Under the pieces are notes generated by a model that saw only the letters and a program-made list of their open reading frames with translations, did no database searches and was not told where the DNA came from. From positions 14,168,768 to 14,232,767 of the forward strand of contig CM069449.1 in assembly GCA_035610835.1 (NCBI GenBank): a DNA stretch of 64,000 nt, in the 5' to 3' direction. Shown one piece after another: positions 45,164 through 57,104 of the stretch. The position numbers were made by a program, and so were the translations under genes. Position 1 is the stretch's first letter. Each line of letters opens with the position of its first letter. Source of the DNA: Ophiura sarsii (taxonomy: Eukaryota > Echinodermata > Ophiuroidea > Amphilepidida > Ophiuridae).

Positions 45164-45855
45164 TAATTGGTTTTGTCAAGCAGATTGTTTACTTCAATGA
45201 ATTTCAACAAACCTGATGAATCTTTTCACTGTATTAATGGTGTTATATAACCTGCTCAAAAAAAGTTCGTTTAACAGTGTAGCTGTCAATGTAACACTTC
45301 ATTGAACATGTTGAAGAGTTGTTCTGTTGACATGGTTGAGTACGAAATAGTAGTAAATTTGGCACATTTTGAATGAGACCTCCCGACATTTACTCGCATG
45401 TGGCTAAAGCACTGAAACAAGGGGCAAGCCAAACAAGGGATTGCTTCAAATGAGGTATCGTTGGAAAGATTGTCCCCTAGTTCTGAAAAGTATTGATTTT
45501 TAGTAAATTAATAACTGACGCTAGAATTAAATTATAGACGCTCAACTGTTTTGTAATCCTTCATTATATAAATAATATTTATCCAGCCAAAATTTACATA
45601 AAGATTGAATTGTGACAACCCCAAAGCTCTTTACTGTAATAGTCGATTTGTAATCGATTATATTTCACTGCATGGCCATGCGTGTACGCGAGTGTTGTCA
45701 ACAAAGGACTGGGTTCGTAGCATAATGGTCACTCCGTAGAAAAAGAATTGTCTACCGTGCGTAGATGAAATGCAACCATGCGATGTTGAATATGGATGTC
45801 TCCTGGCGTAGATGATAGTTATATTACGTGTTCTTGTTGAGTCGCCGAAGGCGGT

Positions 45856-46882
45856 CTATATACACCTAGCACATAAAGTCCCTGACCAGGTGCTTTGAGG
45901 TTAATACTAATAATAATAATTAGTATTTATATAGCGCCTTTTCAAAGTGATCAAAGCGCTGTAATTTTGCTGCTGGTGAATCATCAGAATCAGGTCGCAT
46001 CAACTAGGGTGCTGCCAATTTCTAGCGCAAACCTATCCGCACTTAGATTGTAACATCCACCATTTTTCAATGCAGCTCCCCAAATACCATTGGGTCAAGG
46101 AAGTTTTTGATAACCGAAACAACTAATCACAGATTTTGAAAGCAGGAGGAAACCGGAGATCCCGGAGAAAACCTGCGAGAGCGTGTATGGATCGTGATAA
46201 ACCAAATGCACATAAAGCCCGACCGAGCACAGATTTCGAACCCGGGATTCATTGGTGCAAAGCGAGGGTATCTACCGCTGCGCCAACACGCTCTCCCTTT
46301 AGCTAATTCAAAATAGATATAATCGGTACCAGTAATCTGAGATATACATTAAATGAGAAAATTTCTTCTCCGCAGTTTGATACCTCATTCAACAAAATCG
46401 AATGGATACTTTTAAAATAATGGCGATTTAAATGACCGCGCATAACAACAGCAAAGTTGCACTAGGTATAGGAAATCATTGATTTGTGTGTGATTACTGT
46501 AATAACTCTGTGCTATCTGAACAAGCCACCTAGGTATCTGGATGAATGGGTCTGGAGTGATAACCGCAATTTGCGGGACAAAGGGTGTGAGTAGCTGTGA
46601 AGAATGAAAGTCTTTGCTATCTTTACACAAACATTTTCAGTGCGTAATCACACACAAATCAATGATTTCCTATACCTGCAACTTTGCTGTTGTTATGCGC
46701 GGTCATTGAAACCGCCATAACTTAAAAAGTATCCATTCGATTTTGTTGAATGAGGTATCAAACTGCGGAGAAGAAATTTTCTCATTTAAAGTATATCTCA
46801 GATTTTTGGTACCGATTATTTATTTTGAATTAGCCAACCTCAAAGCACCTGGTCCGGGACTTTTGTTGCTAGGTGTATATAG
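45856..46882. mobile_element. Foldback element interrupted by a SINE
   Basis: Outer arms CTATATACACCTAGCA (45856) and its inverse (to 46882) continue through GGTGCTTTGAGGTT. The second arm segments are 46302-46490 and 46640-46835 (TTTGATACCTCATTCAACAA and inverse). Removing the SINE at 45903-46298 restores continuous arms of about 240 bp. The SINE is therefore younger. Confidence 0.78.
45903..46298 (-). mobile_element. tRNA-derived SINE (minus strand)
   Basis: On the minus strand the head reads GAGCGTGTTGGCGCAGCGGT (A-box-like) and CCCGGGTTCGAAATCTG (B-box-like). The body contains the inverse of GGAGGAAACCGGAGATCCCG, and the 3' tail GGCGCTATATAAATACTAAT with an ATT run. The tail matches the SINE at 6328, though the heads differ. 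Confidence 0.78.
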
Positions 46883-47247
46883 TTTTGTTTTGCCATTTTA
46901 AGGGTAGTTGCTCGTGCCAATTTGGTAAACCCAATGCGGACAACGCTAAATGTGTAGCATGTTTTGAGGAGAAACTGCGTGACGAGCAATTTTGTTTCTA
47001 TATCCAAACACACAGTACCCCGACGTCCGCGTCGCTCAAAATATGGAGTTAGCGGTGCTTTTTAGAATAAAAATGGCACATATAGGTAGAATATAGGTTT
47101 CTAAGTGTCCCGTGATTTGGTCGAGATTCAATTCATCCAGGAAAGTGTTACAATTGATGGTCCAAGGGGTCCAATTGTGAATTATTATTGGATAAAATGG
47201 CGTGTTACAATATATTGGGCTGTTTTGTGAGAAACACTTACCGAATA

Positions 47248-47376
47248 TTGTCAACGCAGGAAGACGAATCTTGGCGAGTTTTCAACCAAAAGAAGTTTAC
47301 GGAGTAAAGCGCGTGAATCTACGCAAGTGTATCAAATTTTGTAAACTCGCCAAGATTCGTCTTTCTGCATTGTCAA
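47248..47376. repeat. Inverted repeat, arms about 32 bp
   Basis: AAGACGAATCTTGGCGAGTT at about 47261 is inverted as AACTCGCCAAGATTCGTCTT near 47344-47363, with TTGTCAACGCAGG / TGCATTGTCAAC at the outer parts. The loop is about 60 bases. Confidence 0.7.
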
Positions 47377-47832
47377 CCGCGGGCCGCGATGCAGATTTAT
47401 CATTTCGAGTAATTTGAAGCAAATTTTCAACTCAAAGAGGCAGATTTATTCCTCGATTGCGAGCGTAACTATGAATGAACCGTGGAATGAACGGTAAGTG
47501 TTTGTCTTTAAATAACTTTCATGACTTTATAACTTGAAGATGTATAATATTAATAATATAATTTATAAAAATAAGCTTTTTTATTTATTTAGTTTTGGTT
47601 GCGATTGACATTTGACGTGTCTGAATTGAATAGGGCCTGAGTGATAGTAGTGTAGCTCTGAATCCTAGCTCTATCTGTTACTTTACAGTTATAGTGATGA
47701 TCAGGAAATCATGAAATTAACGGGTGATTTGTTGCGATTTTCGGTTGATATCTCTATTAATAAATGAATACAATATAGTAGAAAAAGGCATGAATTGTAG
47801 GTTTTTTAATATTTAGTTGTAGCATAGGCCTA

Positions 47833-48092
47833 CTGTATAGGTCGGGGCGGACCTACGTCATGCCGGTGAAAATAATCAAATGCCGGTGAAAAAAACTTGC
47901 GCAGATCAATCAATTAAGGAAACCGCACATTACGCCTACTGCGAATCAAGTGCGTAACGCTGTATAGGTCGGGGCGGACCTATGCTACGTCATGCCGGTG
48001 AAAATAATCAAATGCCGGTGAAAAAACTTGCGCAGATCAACCAATTAAGGCAACCGCACATTTCGCCTACTGCGAATCAAGTGCGTTACGCT
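47833..48092. repeat. 127-bp tandem duplication
   Basis: CTGTATAGGTCGGGGCGGAC at 47833 and again at 47960. Each copy contains two GCCGGTGAAAA words and ends GCGAATCAAGTGCGT. The copies are nearly identical, implying a recent duplication. Confidence 0.8.
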
Positions 48093-48728
48093 CGGCGTTG
48101 AGTGTGTGCATGGAATGTTTTGCTTTTGAAACACTTATCATCATGCTTTACCAGGCAAATTTGCTAAAAAATTTGCCTATAATAGTATACAGTTAGTAAT
48201 AGTTGTACCTGGTTTGGTATTGAAGAAATATAATTGACTATGTGAGGGGTGTGTAGGTAATCACCGTTAATCGCGGATCTTAGTTTTAATACACACCATC
48301 CAACCGTGGACATACCTGCAACCGACGACGGACCTCGGTTGTCTGATATGTGCAAAATGATGCGAACAGTGTAAGAACGCAATCCAAATGGGATATTTAT
48401 TACTCTTCACTTTTGCTCTCAAAACAACACCCTTAGTAACTTACACTGCAGTTAGGGCGTAAGTACTATTTTAGCGAGATTTTCTCTATTATGTTATGCA
48501 AACCACTCGGCCTATTGTCTTTTAACCAGCAGAGCAATGAGAGCAGGGTATAGTACTTTTTGTCATCTAAGCATAATTAATTTGAAGAATGTAAGTAATG
48601 TATTACACTTTGCAAGGAAAAAAACCTAAAATTTCATTGGATAAATACAATAGTGTTATACTCACAGTATAAGACTTCAGTTGAAAATGTCGTGCTCGAT
48701 CTCTGTGAAATGCCTCGCAGTGCAGATG

Positions 48729-49340
48729 CCACAAGTCTTTATAGGGTAAAAGTCTCTCGCAGTATGAGCACCACTTGATGACCCGATGGAGAAGAAGTCT
48801 TTAGGGTAAAAGTCTCTCGCAGTATGAGCACCACTTGATGACCCAACGGAGAAGAAGTCTTTATAGAGTAAAAGTCTCTCGCAGTATGAGCACCACTTGA
48901 TGACCCGACGGAGAAAGTCTTTAGGGTAAAAGTCTCTCGCAGTATGAGCACTATTTGATGACCCGACGGAGAAGAAGTCTTTAGGGTAAAAGTCTCTCGC
49001 AGTATGAGCACTACTTGATGACCCGACGGAGAAGAAGTCTTTAGGGTAAAAGTCTCTCGCAGTATGAGCACTACTTGATGACCCGACGGAGAAGAAGTCT
49101 TTAGGGTAAAAGTCTCTCGCAGTATGAGCACTATTTGATGACCCGACGGAGAAGAAGTCTTTAGGGTAAAAGTCTCTCGCAGTATGAGCACTACTTGATG
49201 ACCCGACGGAGAAGAATTCTTTAGGGTAAATGTCTCTCGCAGTATGAGCACTACTTGATGACCCGACGGAGAAGAAGTCTTTAGGGTAAAAGTCTCTCGC
49301 AGTATGAGCACTACTTGATGACCCGGCGGAGAAGAAGTCT
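48729..49340. repeat. 60-bp minisatellite, about ten copies
   Basis: The unit contains GTCTCTCGCAGTATGAGCAC and TTGATGACCCGACGGAGAAG; the period is exactly 60 in most copies. The minus strand is open through the array only because 60 is divisible by three, and one copy slips to another frame. I therefore treat it as non-coding tandem DNA. Confidence 0.92.
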
Positions 49341-50599
49341 TTTATATTGCAATACGCTCACAGCCAAACTCAGTTATATGTCTGCAGCGTGAATTGAAAC
49401 GCGTTTGTAGACAAATTATGTAGAAGTTGCAGATTTTCACAAATTCTCAGTTGTTCCTTACAATACGAATTTCACTTGTATACAACTGTGAAACTGTCAA
49501 TAGCACCGAGTATAATACACGCATTGTTTTGTATCGACAATCTAATAAGTTTATCTTGCAAAATGCATTTAAAAACACAAGTCTCATAGATAAACTACGC
49601 AAATGGCTTTTTATCGCATATCAGGAATCAATTTGAAACAGGTCCAGCCTCAGTGAAAGATGAAAATCGACTGAACACCACACCCTGGAAAATGTTAATG
49701 CTGGGGTTGAATGCTATTGGTAGGGACATTGATACCGTTATGCAATATGAATTATTTGCGTATAAGCCAAGGGCTTTACGCACTTAGTATGATTTATTAT
49801 AACTAATTAGCCCTAATGTTGAACATTTCCAAAAGCTATGCAATTTGATCACATCATACCAGTTCTATATTTTAATAGAAAGTAATAATTTAATCAATCT
49901 GTCAACTGTGATTAGCAGTGGCGTAAATTTGTTGTTGGCATTGGGGATGATTGACCAGTGACGGCACCATTATCAAAACAAAAAAAATTGAGGGGGGGGG
50001 GGGGGGGGGTGGGGATGCTGCCTTTTCTTGTAAAAATTGCTTGAAATTGTTCTGAATTGGACATTTCTATTACGGTCAGTATTTTATCATGCATAACATA
50101 ACATAACATTGATTACATAGGCCATCCCCATGGTCAAATATTGGGGGGGGGGGGGGGGGGGATATTCCCTAGTTTTGAATCTGTATAACTCTCCAAAATG
50201 GCCGCCAGATGGTTAAAGTTGATGTTAATTGACCTCAAACAGTTGTTTTGCATTGTAAATGACCATACTATGCCTATATACCCCAATATATAATTCACTG
50301 TATTTATATGATAAAACCTAGGGCTGTAGATCCAGTTTGAGTATTTTGAAATATCCAAAATGGCCTCCAAGGGTTACAATACTTAAAATGGTATGCAACT
50401 CCCCTTTCTTGGTTGATATATTGACTCCCTATATATTTTAGTTAATAAAGAGACTTGTATATAGCTGAACATTAATGTAATGTAAATACAGTTATTTTGT
50501 GTCTGTTTGTGTTGCACATCTTCGACCCTTTTTTTGGGGGGGGGGGGGGGGGCGGGGTGGATCGCGCAGCGAGCCATCCCTATTTGCATGTTATTGCGA

Positions 50600-51918
50600 A
50601 AAGTTACACATTTAGGTCTTTCTAGATATACGTGGAGGCCGCCATTTTGACATCTCTCATGCCTGTTAATAATTTGATAATACTGCCCTCTATCGATGAA
50701 TACGATGATGTCATTATAAAATAATAGAGGGCAGTATAGGGGCGGTCTAAAAGAAACAGACGATGCCGGACACGGGCGTATTCACGAATATTCAGGTTAA
50801 AATATGCAAACGAGGTTACGTGATCAAGTGAATGGGACGAACGCTAACAACGGATTAAATTCAAAAAATGATACTGACACTGCATGGAGTTGGCTATCTA
50901 ACTCCAGCGGTTTTAGGATGAAATAATTTAGTTCCAACGTGTGATGAATTTTATGGGGTCATATAATCAAAATCCATTGTTACATTGAAACCAACGGAAA
51001 TTCAAAATGTAAGGCCGTTCGTGTCCACCATCGCCTAAAAAGAAAGAGGCATGTTTTGTAAAACAATTCTGGAAATCATCTGGTTAATACCAATATACAA
51101 TGAAAATGCTGTATTTTCAATACACAAACGAAAAATAGATAACTTTCCCTCTAACTATAAACGGTATAGCGCTTGCCCAAGATACTTCCATTTACGATTT
51201 TTTAGAAATAAGTGGAAGGGAGCATTAATTGTCTCACTGAATTTAAACATTTTTAAAACTAAAATTACTTTTGACCCTTTCCTATTTTTCTGTATTTTCA
51301 CGATGCCACAACTCTATTGTAAAAATAGGTTACATGATGTAAAGGCTAGGCCTACATTATACTTGGCTTGATTTATGTATTGCCAGATCAGAGCTATTGG
51401 TTCCCAAATAAACACGGAATTTAATGAAAACAAAACCTTTTTTTAATATCAAACCGCACACAAAATTGTCATTCCTGATAAAAAAAAAACTTCTTTATTT
51501 CAATTTCAATATTTGAGTGGGCAAACAAATTCTTGTATTGAAATTGTTGTAAAACAAAATTACAATTCATGCTTGTGTCTGTGTACTTTCTATGGCTTTC
51601 TATGATTTTATACACATAGTTACATGTTCAGGCAGTGCCATATTCGTCCTTAATATCAGAACACTTGCTATGTTGACTGACGTCCTATCTGCATGATTTC
51701 TCTTTCAAATAAGTATTAACCATTTTGTCTCTCTGTTGGAAGTACCGTATTGCCAATACATCAACAGACTAAAAAATAAATACCTTTGACTCCATCACAG
51801 GCTGCGGGGAACTGATAAACTATGCTGCATTATGGTACATATATTTTACGAATGTGGCATAAAAGACTACAAAAATCAAACATGGCTGCCTCCATTTGTA
51901 TATAGAAAGACCTAAATT
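50600..51918. mobile_element. 1.3-kb repeat with inverted ACATTTAGGTCTTTCT ends
   Basis: ACATTTAGGTCTTTCTAGAT and GTGGAGGCCGCCATTTTG at 50608-50650 recur inverted at about 51882-51918. The right-hand part (51700-51880) is homologous to 57140-57310. No intact frame. The 'GGAGTTGG' repeat copy 4 (about 50870-51025) lies inside. Confidence 0.6.
50870..51025. repeat. Palindromic 'GGAGTTGG' repeat family, copy 4
   Basis: Contains GGAGTTGGCTATCTAACTCC followed by ATGAATTTTATGGGGTCATA and TCAAAATCCATTG, the inverse of the copy at 43170-43295. Confidence 0.55.
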
Positions 51919-52149
51919 TCATCATTTTACCAATCCCACGTTATAGGGTTCGGCTCGCTACCGATGTAACTTTTAAAAAACCTGCAATCATTGATCACAT
52001 GTATCTCCACATATTTATTGGTACTCTGGCACTTCCAGTAATTAAACAAGCGCAATTACGTGGCGCGCTGACATGCCTATGTATTGATACACAAATAAAC
52101 TATGCTGTAATATATATTTTTTTCTTTCACATTCATGCAACACAAAATT

Positions 52150-52312
52150 CTTGCAAAATTAGCATCTTTGCGATTGATTAATCTGCCACATAACATAGCA
52201 CTTTTACAAATGCTGGTATTTTGCCTCTTTCTATTTGCATCATATCGCCATTTCCTTTTGACCGCCCACCCCCCCCCCATTCTATTTAATGGAATTTTTA
52301 TTTATTTTAGAT
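52150..52312. repeat. Dispersed repeat shared with 58480-58640
   Basis: CTCTTTCTATTTGC, CATTTCCTTTTGACCGCC and TTAATGGAATTTTTATT occur in the same order at 58555-58627. It probably belongs to the same repeat family as 50600-51918 and 57105 onward. Confidence 0.55.
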
Positions 52313-53094
52313 TTCAAATGCTCAGATATGATTCTCTATCCCCTACAAGGATAGAACAAATCACTGCAGCCTATATGAAAGCTATGAAGATTGTTAAACG
52401 GGGTCAGTCGTCACAAACATGCACAAACACAATAGTCAAACGACCTTGCTATTGTCATCACTCCCTACACAGAGGACTGCAGTGCGAATCTGTAAGATTT
52501 TCGCCATGTAATGTCTATGGCTGATTTCATTCCGTGGTATGAAGCTGTGAAGTTTCCGTGGTCTTTGCTATCTCCAAGCAGATAGAGCAATACGTACATG
52601 GACTTTTTCGTAGACGAGGGTTCATTTCATGATTTGGTGAGGTTTAGAATGAAAGTTAGGATTCCTGTAATTTCGAAGACCACGGATTTTAAAAACGTGA
52701 ATTTTCCAACATTTTACGACATAAATTTGGTCACAAAACGTGTTTATTACTATATATTTCAACGTTCTGCAGATGTTATTGACCCTCCTCTAAAATTCTA
52801 CATAATTTTTAACACGTTTCTCAGGTTTTGAGATGACCAAATAGACCATTTTCAGAAGCTATTTCTAGTAACTATTCCAGTCACTGAGACTCCATTGTTT
52901 TCTTGCGTACAACAAAATCTGACATGCAGCGTGACCTCTCTGCCGGCTGACTGTAGATACTTATACACATCGCCAGATGTGGTATTATTGAAATCACTAT
53001 ACAATACAATATAGAAAACCACCAGCTGCTTACGATGCAGATAACTAATTAAAAGTATGTTGGTGGCCATTTACACATTGCAAGCCCTTTAGAT

Positions 53095-53316
53095 ATAAAG
53101 GGTTCAACAAAAGAAAGTATACACTTTGTTTATGTCATTTTGAGTAACATTCAATTTTGTTTTAGACCAAACAGGCTAGATAGGGATTTAGATGAATCTT
53201 TTAAGCATAATTTGATACCAAATTTGCCCCCTAACAACAAAGATAAACCATGATTAGCACCATTTAAAGAAAATTAGTCACTTTTCAAAAGTCACATTTT
53301 CAACGCACGCAAGCCA
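53095..53316. mobile_element. Solo arm of the 36125-36701 foldback family
   Basis: ATAAAGGGTTCAACAAAAGA through TTTTCAACGCACGCAAGCC matches one arm only; it is closer to the inverse of the right arm, judging by ACGCACGCAAGCC. The other arm and loop are missing. Another foldback element begins 17 bp later. Confidence 0.75.
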
Positions 53317-53329
53317 AGTTTGAGGCAGC

Positions 53330-53717
53330 TTAAAGGTATATTATGTGATCTTTCCAGGGAACGCCCTCAACATCGAAAAAAAAATTGAAAGAAGATTTTC
53401 TTGCAGATTTACATTTCTGATCATAAATCATACATACATTCCAAGTTACAGGGCGATACGATTCTTAATTACTTCAAAATCATGATTTTAGAGTGAAAAT
53501 AAACTGTCGGATAACACCGACAGTTTATATTTTCACTCTAAATTCACTCTAAAACCATGATTTTGAGGTAATTAGGAATCGTATCGCTCTGTAACTTGGA
53601 ATGTATGTATGATTATGATTTATGATCAGAAATGTAAATCTGCAAGAAAATCTTCTTTCTAAAAAAAATAATGAATAGAGGGCGCTCTCTGGAAAAGATC
53701 ACATACTATGCCTTTAA
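53330..53717. mobile_element. 380-bp TTAA-flanked near-perfect palindrome
   Basis: TTAA|AGGTATATTATGTGATCTT ... AAGATCACATACTATGCCT|TTAA (one or two mismatches at the ends). The arms are about 180 bp and include CTGCAAGAAAATCTTCTTTC-type and AACTTGGAATGTATGTATGA matches. The centre at about 53507-53530 is GACAGTTTAT. Almost the whole element would form one hairpin. Confidence 0.82.
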
Positions 53718-54117
53718 CTATAAAATAATAACGTAAACCAACACAAAACTAACTGTTCACGAGGTGGGAAAAACTCTCTGACCTACCGACCGCACCTGAT
53801 TTGAGAGATCCAAAATAGAACAGGTTTTTTTTAGTATTCTTTTTCCGTCTCCTTTAGCATGTTTAGTGGATATCTTTATACGCCTTTAAAGGACTAGTGT
53901 TGTCTGTGTATGTTAAACGTGTGCGGCTATTATAATAATAGGTCTTAAGGCAGTTTAACTATAAAATAATAAGGTAAACCAACACAAATAATAATAGGTC
54001 TTCTGCTGAAGATAGCAAAAGTGACACAATGACATGTTATGTTTTTATCATCTATGTTATTATGGAAAAAGAAAATAAAGTTACATACATGTATAAAATA
54101 ATACAGACCGTAAAAGC

Positions 54118-54468
54118 TATAGATGGTGTGACCGGTGACGACATGTATTTACAAATGGGACACCCTCTGTTGATTCCCTCCAGGCAGAATATACAGTAAA
54201 GTTAATGAAGACAACATGAAATTTCTTTCTAACGAATTGTAAAACTCTTTTTTTTTCTTTTTTCTTTTTTTGTGTGTGTGAAATGCGATAGCTTATAGCA
54301 TTCCTAAGCAAGTTTAAAGACAGTTTTGATAACAATTTGCTGTGACACCACAATCTAGTTAGAAAACCTGATCTGGCCTATGTAAACTATAGGAACTCTT
54401 GCCCGGTGTGTTTTGTCTCAAATCAACAGAGGGCGTCCTAAATGTAAACAACGGTCACCTCATCTATA
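54118..54468. mobile_element. MITE 'TATAGATG' family, copy 2
   Basis: Near-identical inverse of 42801-43142, from TATAGATGGTGTGACCGG to CACCTCATCTATA. A T/C-rich insertion at 54247-54280 is its main difference. Confidence 0.78.
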
Positions 54469-54528
54469 AGAGAAAACACGTCGATGAATAATTTACTTTT
54501 TTCTTAAATCAAGAATAATACGAGGGTC

Positions 54529-55577
54529 ATTCAATAAGTTCTACCTCCTCACTCATAACATCGCTAATATGAATGTCAGCCTCATGACATTTGTCATGAG
54601 TATAACTCTGAATCATAGCTACACATTTATAGTAAATGCTAATTGATACCTATTTCACTTTTGTCATGATGCAATCAAAGCCAGAGAGAGATTTTGGACA
54701 ACGGACACGGAAAATTACCCCAAAGATAAATACATGTTTGTTGGTTTTCTCTCCGTATTGTAAGATTATGTATAACCGTCCGATTTGAATACTGAAAATA
54801 GAAGACAATGGATGATTTCTGAATATATTTCTATACTATCATAATATAAATCAAATTGTAGGCAATATTAACCTTTGTAGCTTACAAATAGTATAATATC
54901 AACTCGAATGTATTGACACGCCTTTAGCATACTAGAAAACTGATATTCAGTCAAATGTTCGTTGTTTCAAGTCAAGCCACAGTGATGCCTCGAATGTTAA
55001 ATCTTAACATGATAGTAACTTTATCAGTTTTCCTTATATGCAACATTTAGAATAGTTAATCATGTAGTCTTTGATAGAAAAATATATCTTCGAGAGATTT
55101 GAAATATATTTATTTAGATTAAGATCTCTTAGTTCCTATGAAAAGCAAATATGACTTTTGCAGCGGTTCTCTAGGGTAGGGTTAAAATTGATGGCTGCCC
55201 TGTTCTGGTTCTGGCTAATTAGAGGCCATTTTCCGCCAAGAAATCAGTCACTTGTATTGTATAAAGTCTGTTCAAGAGATATTTGTAACTTAGAACGATT
55301 GTAATTGACCGATAGGTACATTTTGTCTCTTAAAATTGGCCAAATGAATAGCACTTAGGAGACATTTGGCTGTTTTTACCCGTTTCCGTCGCACTAAATG
55401 GAAGTTTGGCTTTTAATGCATATCTAGAAAAGTACAATGAGTACTAGTATTCAGACCAATTTACTATGATTTTGTAGCATAGATTCAAAGCCTCAATTGT
55501 GGAATATTTCATACGACTGGCTTGTATAACAGCAAAGTTATGATGTAGGAGGTAGAACTTATTGAATGACCCTCGTA
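54529..55577. mobile_element. 1045-bp mariner-like element without transposase
   Basis: TA|CGAGGGTCATTCAATAAGTT ... AACTTATTGAATGACCCTCG|TA, with the match continuing through CTACCTCCT and CATAAC. The length is close to an autonomous mariner, but I find no transposase-like frame. It is either a decayed copy or an internally replaced one. Confidence 0.78.
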
Positions 55578-55689
55578 TAAGTTCGTTATAATAACAATTG
55601 TATCTGAAACATGTGAAAATAAGGAAACTTAAATAGTATCAGGATATTTGTGATCATAGACCACAGCTGAGGCGCATAGCTGATGGTGC

Positions 55690-56830
55690 GTTTTTTTCGG
55701 CCGAAACTATATACAAGACTGTCGTGTAGCGTAATTGCGCAGACTATATACACGACAGTCGTTAACGCATGCGCAGATGCAAATTTAGTATAAAAGACAG
55801 TCGTGTAGCGAAAATGCAAACATTATGTACACGACGGTCTTCAACCTGAACGCTATTAAATCGAGTGATACATGACGACAGACAGTCGTGTAGCAAAATC
55901 GAAGCTCAAGTGTGCAGGTGTCGTGTATGAGTTAGAGTAGGCAAATAAAAATATTAGAACATGTTTAGCGTAGGGACTTTCTAAAAAAAATTCAAGTCAC
56001 AACAGAACTTTTCCCGCTTGTTTTAAAATGCTTACAAAAAAGGGGCTGTTTTATTTTCTTTGGTAGGGAGGGGGAGGTGCCCCAAAAATGTTCTTTATCG
56101 TCGTCATTTTTTTTAAATACTCTGAAACACTCTGAACAAAAAGGTTATGACCGTAAATAAAGAAAAAACAAAAGGAAATTGAAGCGAGTCAAACAATATA
56201 AGGGGGCGGGGACGCTAAACATGTTTACTTTTATGTGGCCTTATAAAGCTCTTAGCGAAATAATCGATTGTTAAACAATTACTTCAATAAACTTCAACAT
56301 CATTTCCGTTTTACACAAAGGAAATCGATGTCATCACTCCAATCACTACTGCATGTGTTCATGGAATTATTGTCTCTTTCTAATAATTCCATGATGTGTT
56401 CAATGTTGTCAAGAATAGACCTAATGTCACATTGTGTGAGCCGCAGTCTAAGACTAAAATACCTAAGGTATTGGGGGGGGGGGGGGGCGGTTATTTTATT
56501 GTATTTTATTCTCAAGCCACAGCATTCTGCTTTTCACAGCGCACCTAAAATAGTAATTAATTTATTTTGATAAATTAGATTATTTTATTAGGACAATGTT
56601 AGCTTCACTTTACCAAACATCCACCCACCCGGCACTCACTCTCGGTCTTCGGGCTCTCCCTAAACGGAAAACAAGAAGTCCCTGGTCCCAAGTCTATCTC
56701 GTACACGACGGTCTTACTTTCTTTCCCGCAGTCGCAAACCCTCTGAACAGGAATCACGCGAGAATTTACGAGGATTTATAAGCCGTCGTGTATATAGTCT
56801 ATAGAAAATCGCTACAAGACGGGAGTGTAT
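55690..56830. mobile_element. Repeat element with multiple TACACGACNGTC motifs
   Basis: GACTGTCGTGTAGC / TACACGACAGTC / ACACGACGGTC recur at least seven times in both orientations near 55700-55930 and 56700-56830. They flank a non-coding interior. These look like subterminal binding repeats of one element with ends CTATATAC. Confidence 0.5.
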
Positions 56831-57021
56831 ATAGTCACTCCCGTTTTTTTCACGCTCCGTTGAAAATGGACTGCGCAAGACTATCCAACTAACTACAAGC
56901 TTTGACGGAGTGACCTTCTAACCATGAATTGACATTTTGGGCTCTAGGGATCCATGTCAGTAGACGGACTGGGAATAATAGGAAATAGTTTGACTGTCTG
57001 ACCTTAATTTCTAGCCTTTTT

Positions 57022-57072
57022 GGTTGGCGGGGCAACCGCCAACCTTATTGGTTGGCGGGGCAACCGCCAACC
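57022..57072. repeat. Two tandem GC-rich hairpins
   Basis: GGTTGGCGG-GGCAA-CCGCCAACC at 57022-57044 is repeated exactly at 57050-57072 (28-bp period). Each is a perfect 9-bp stem with a 5-base loop. Confidence 0.88.
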
Positions 57073-57104
57073 TTATAGCATCAGATTGCATATTCTTGGA
57101 CATT

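Noticed and set aside
48739..49311. 190-codon repeat protein on the minus strand
   Set aside because: It exists because the minisatellite period (60) is divisible by three; one unit reads in another frame, so no coding constraint is evident.
48729..49340. CRISPR-like array
   Set aside because: Units are contiguous and nearly identical, with no unique spacers, and the genome is eukaryotic.
49916..50010. Third hAT-like MITE starting GCAGTGGCGTAAATTTG
   Set aside because: Only a left-end-like sequence is present; no inverse right end or target duplication was found nearby.
54531..55575. Functional mariner transposase gene
   Set aside because: Although length and ends fit, no frame with transposase-like motifs is open on either strand.
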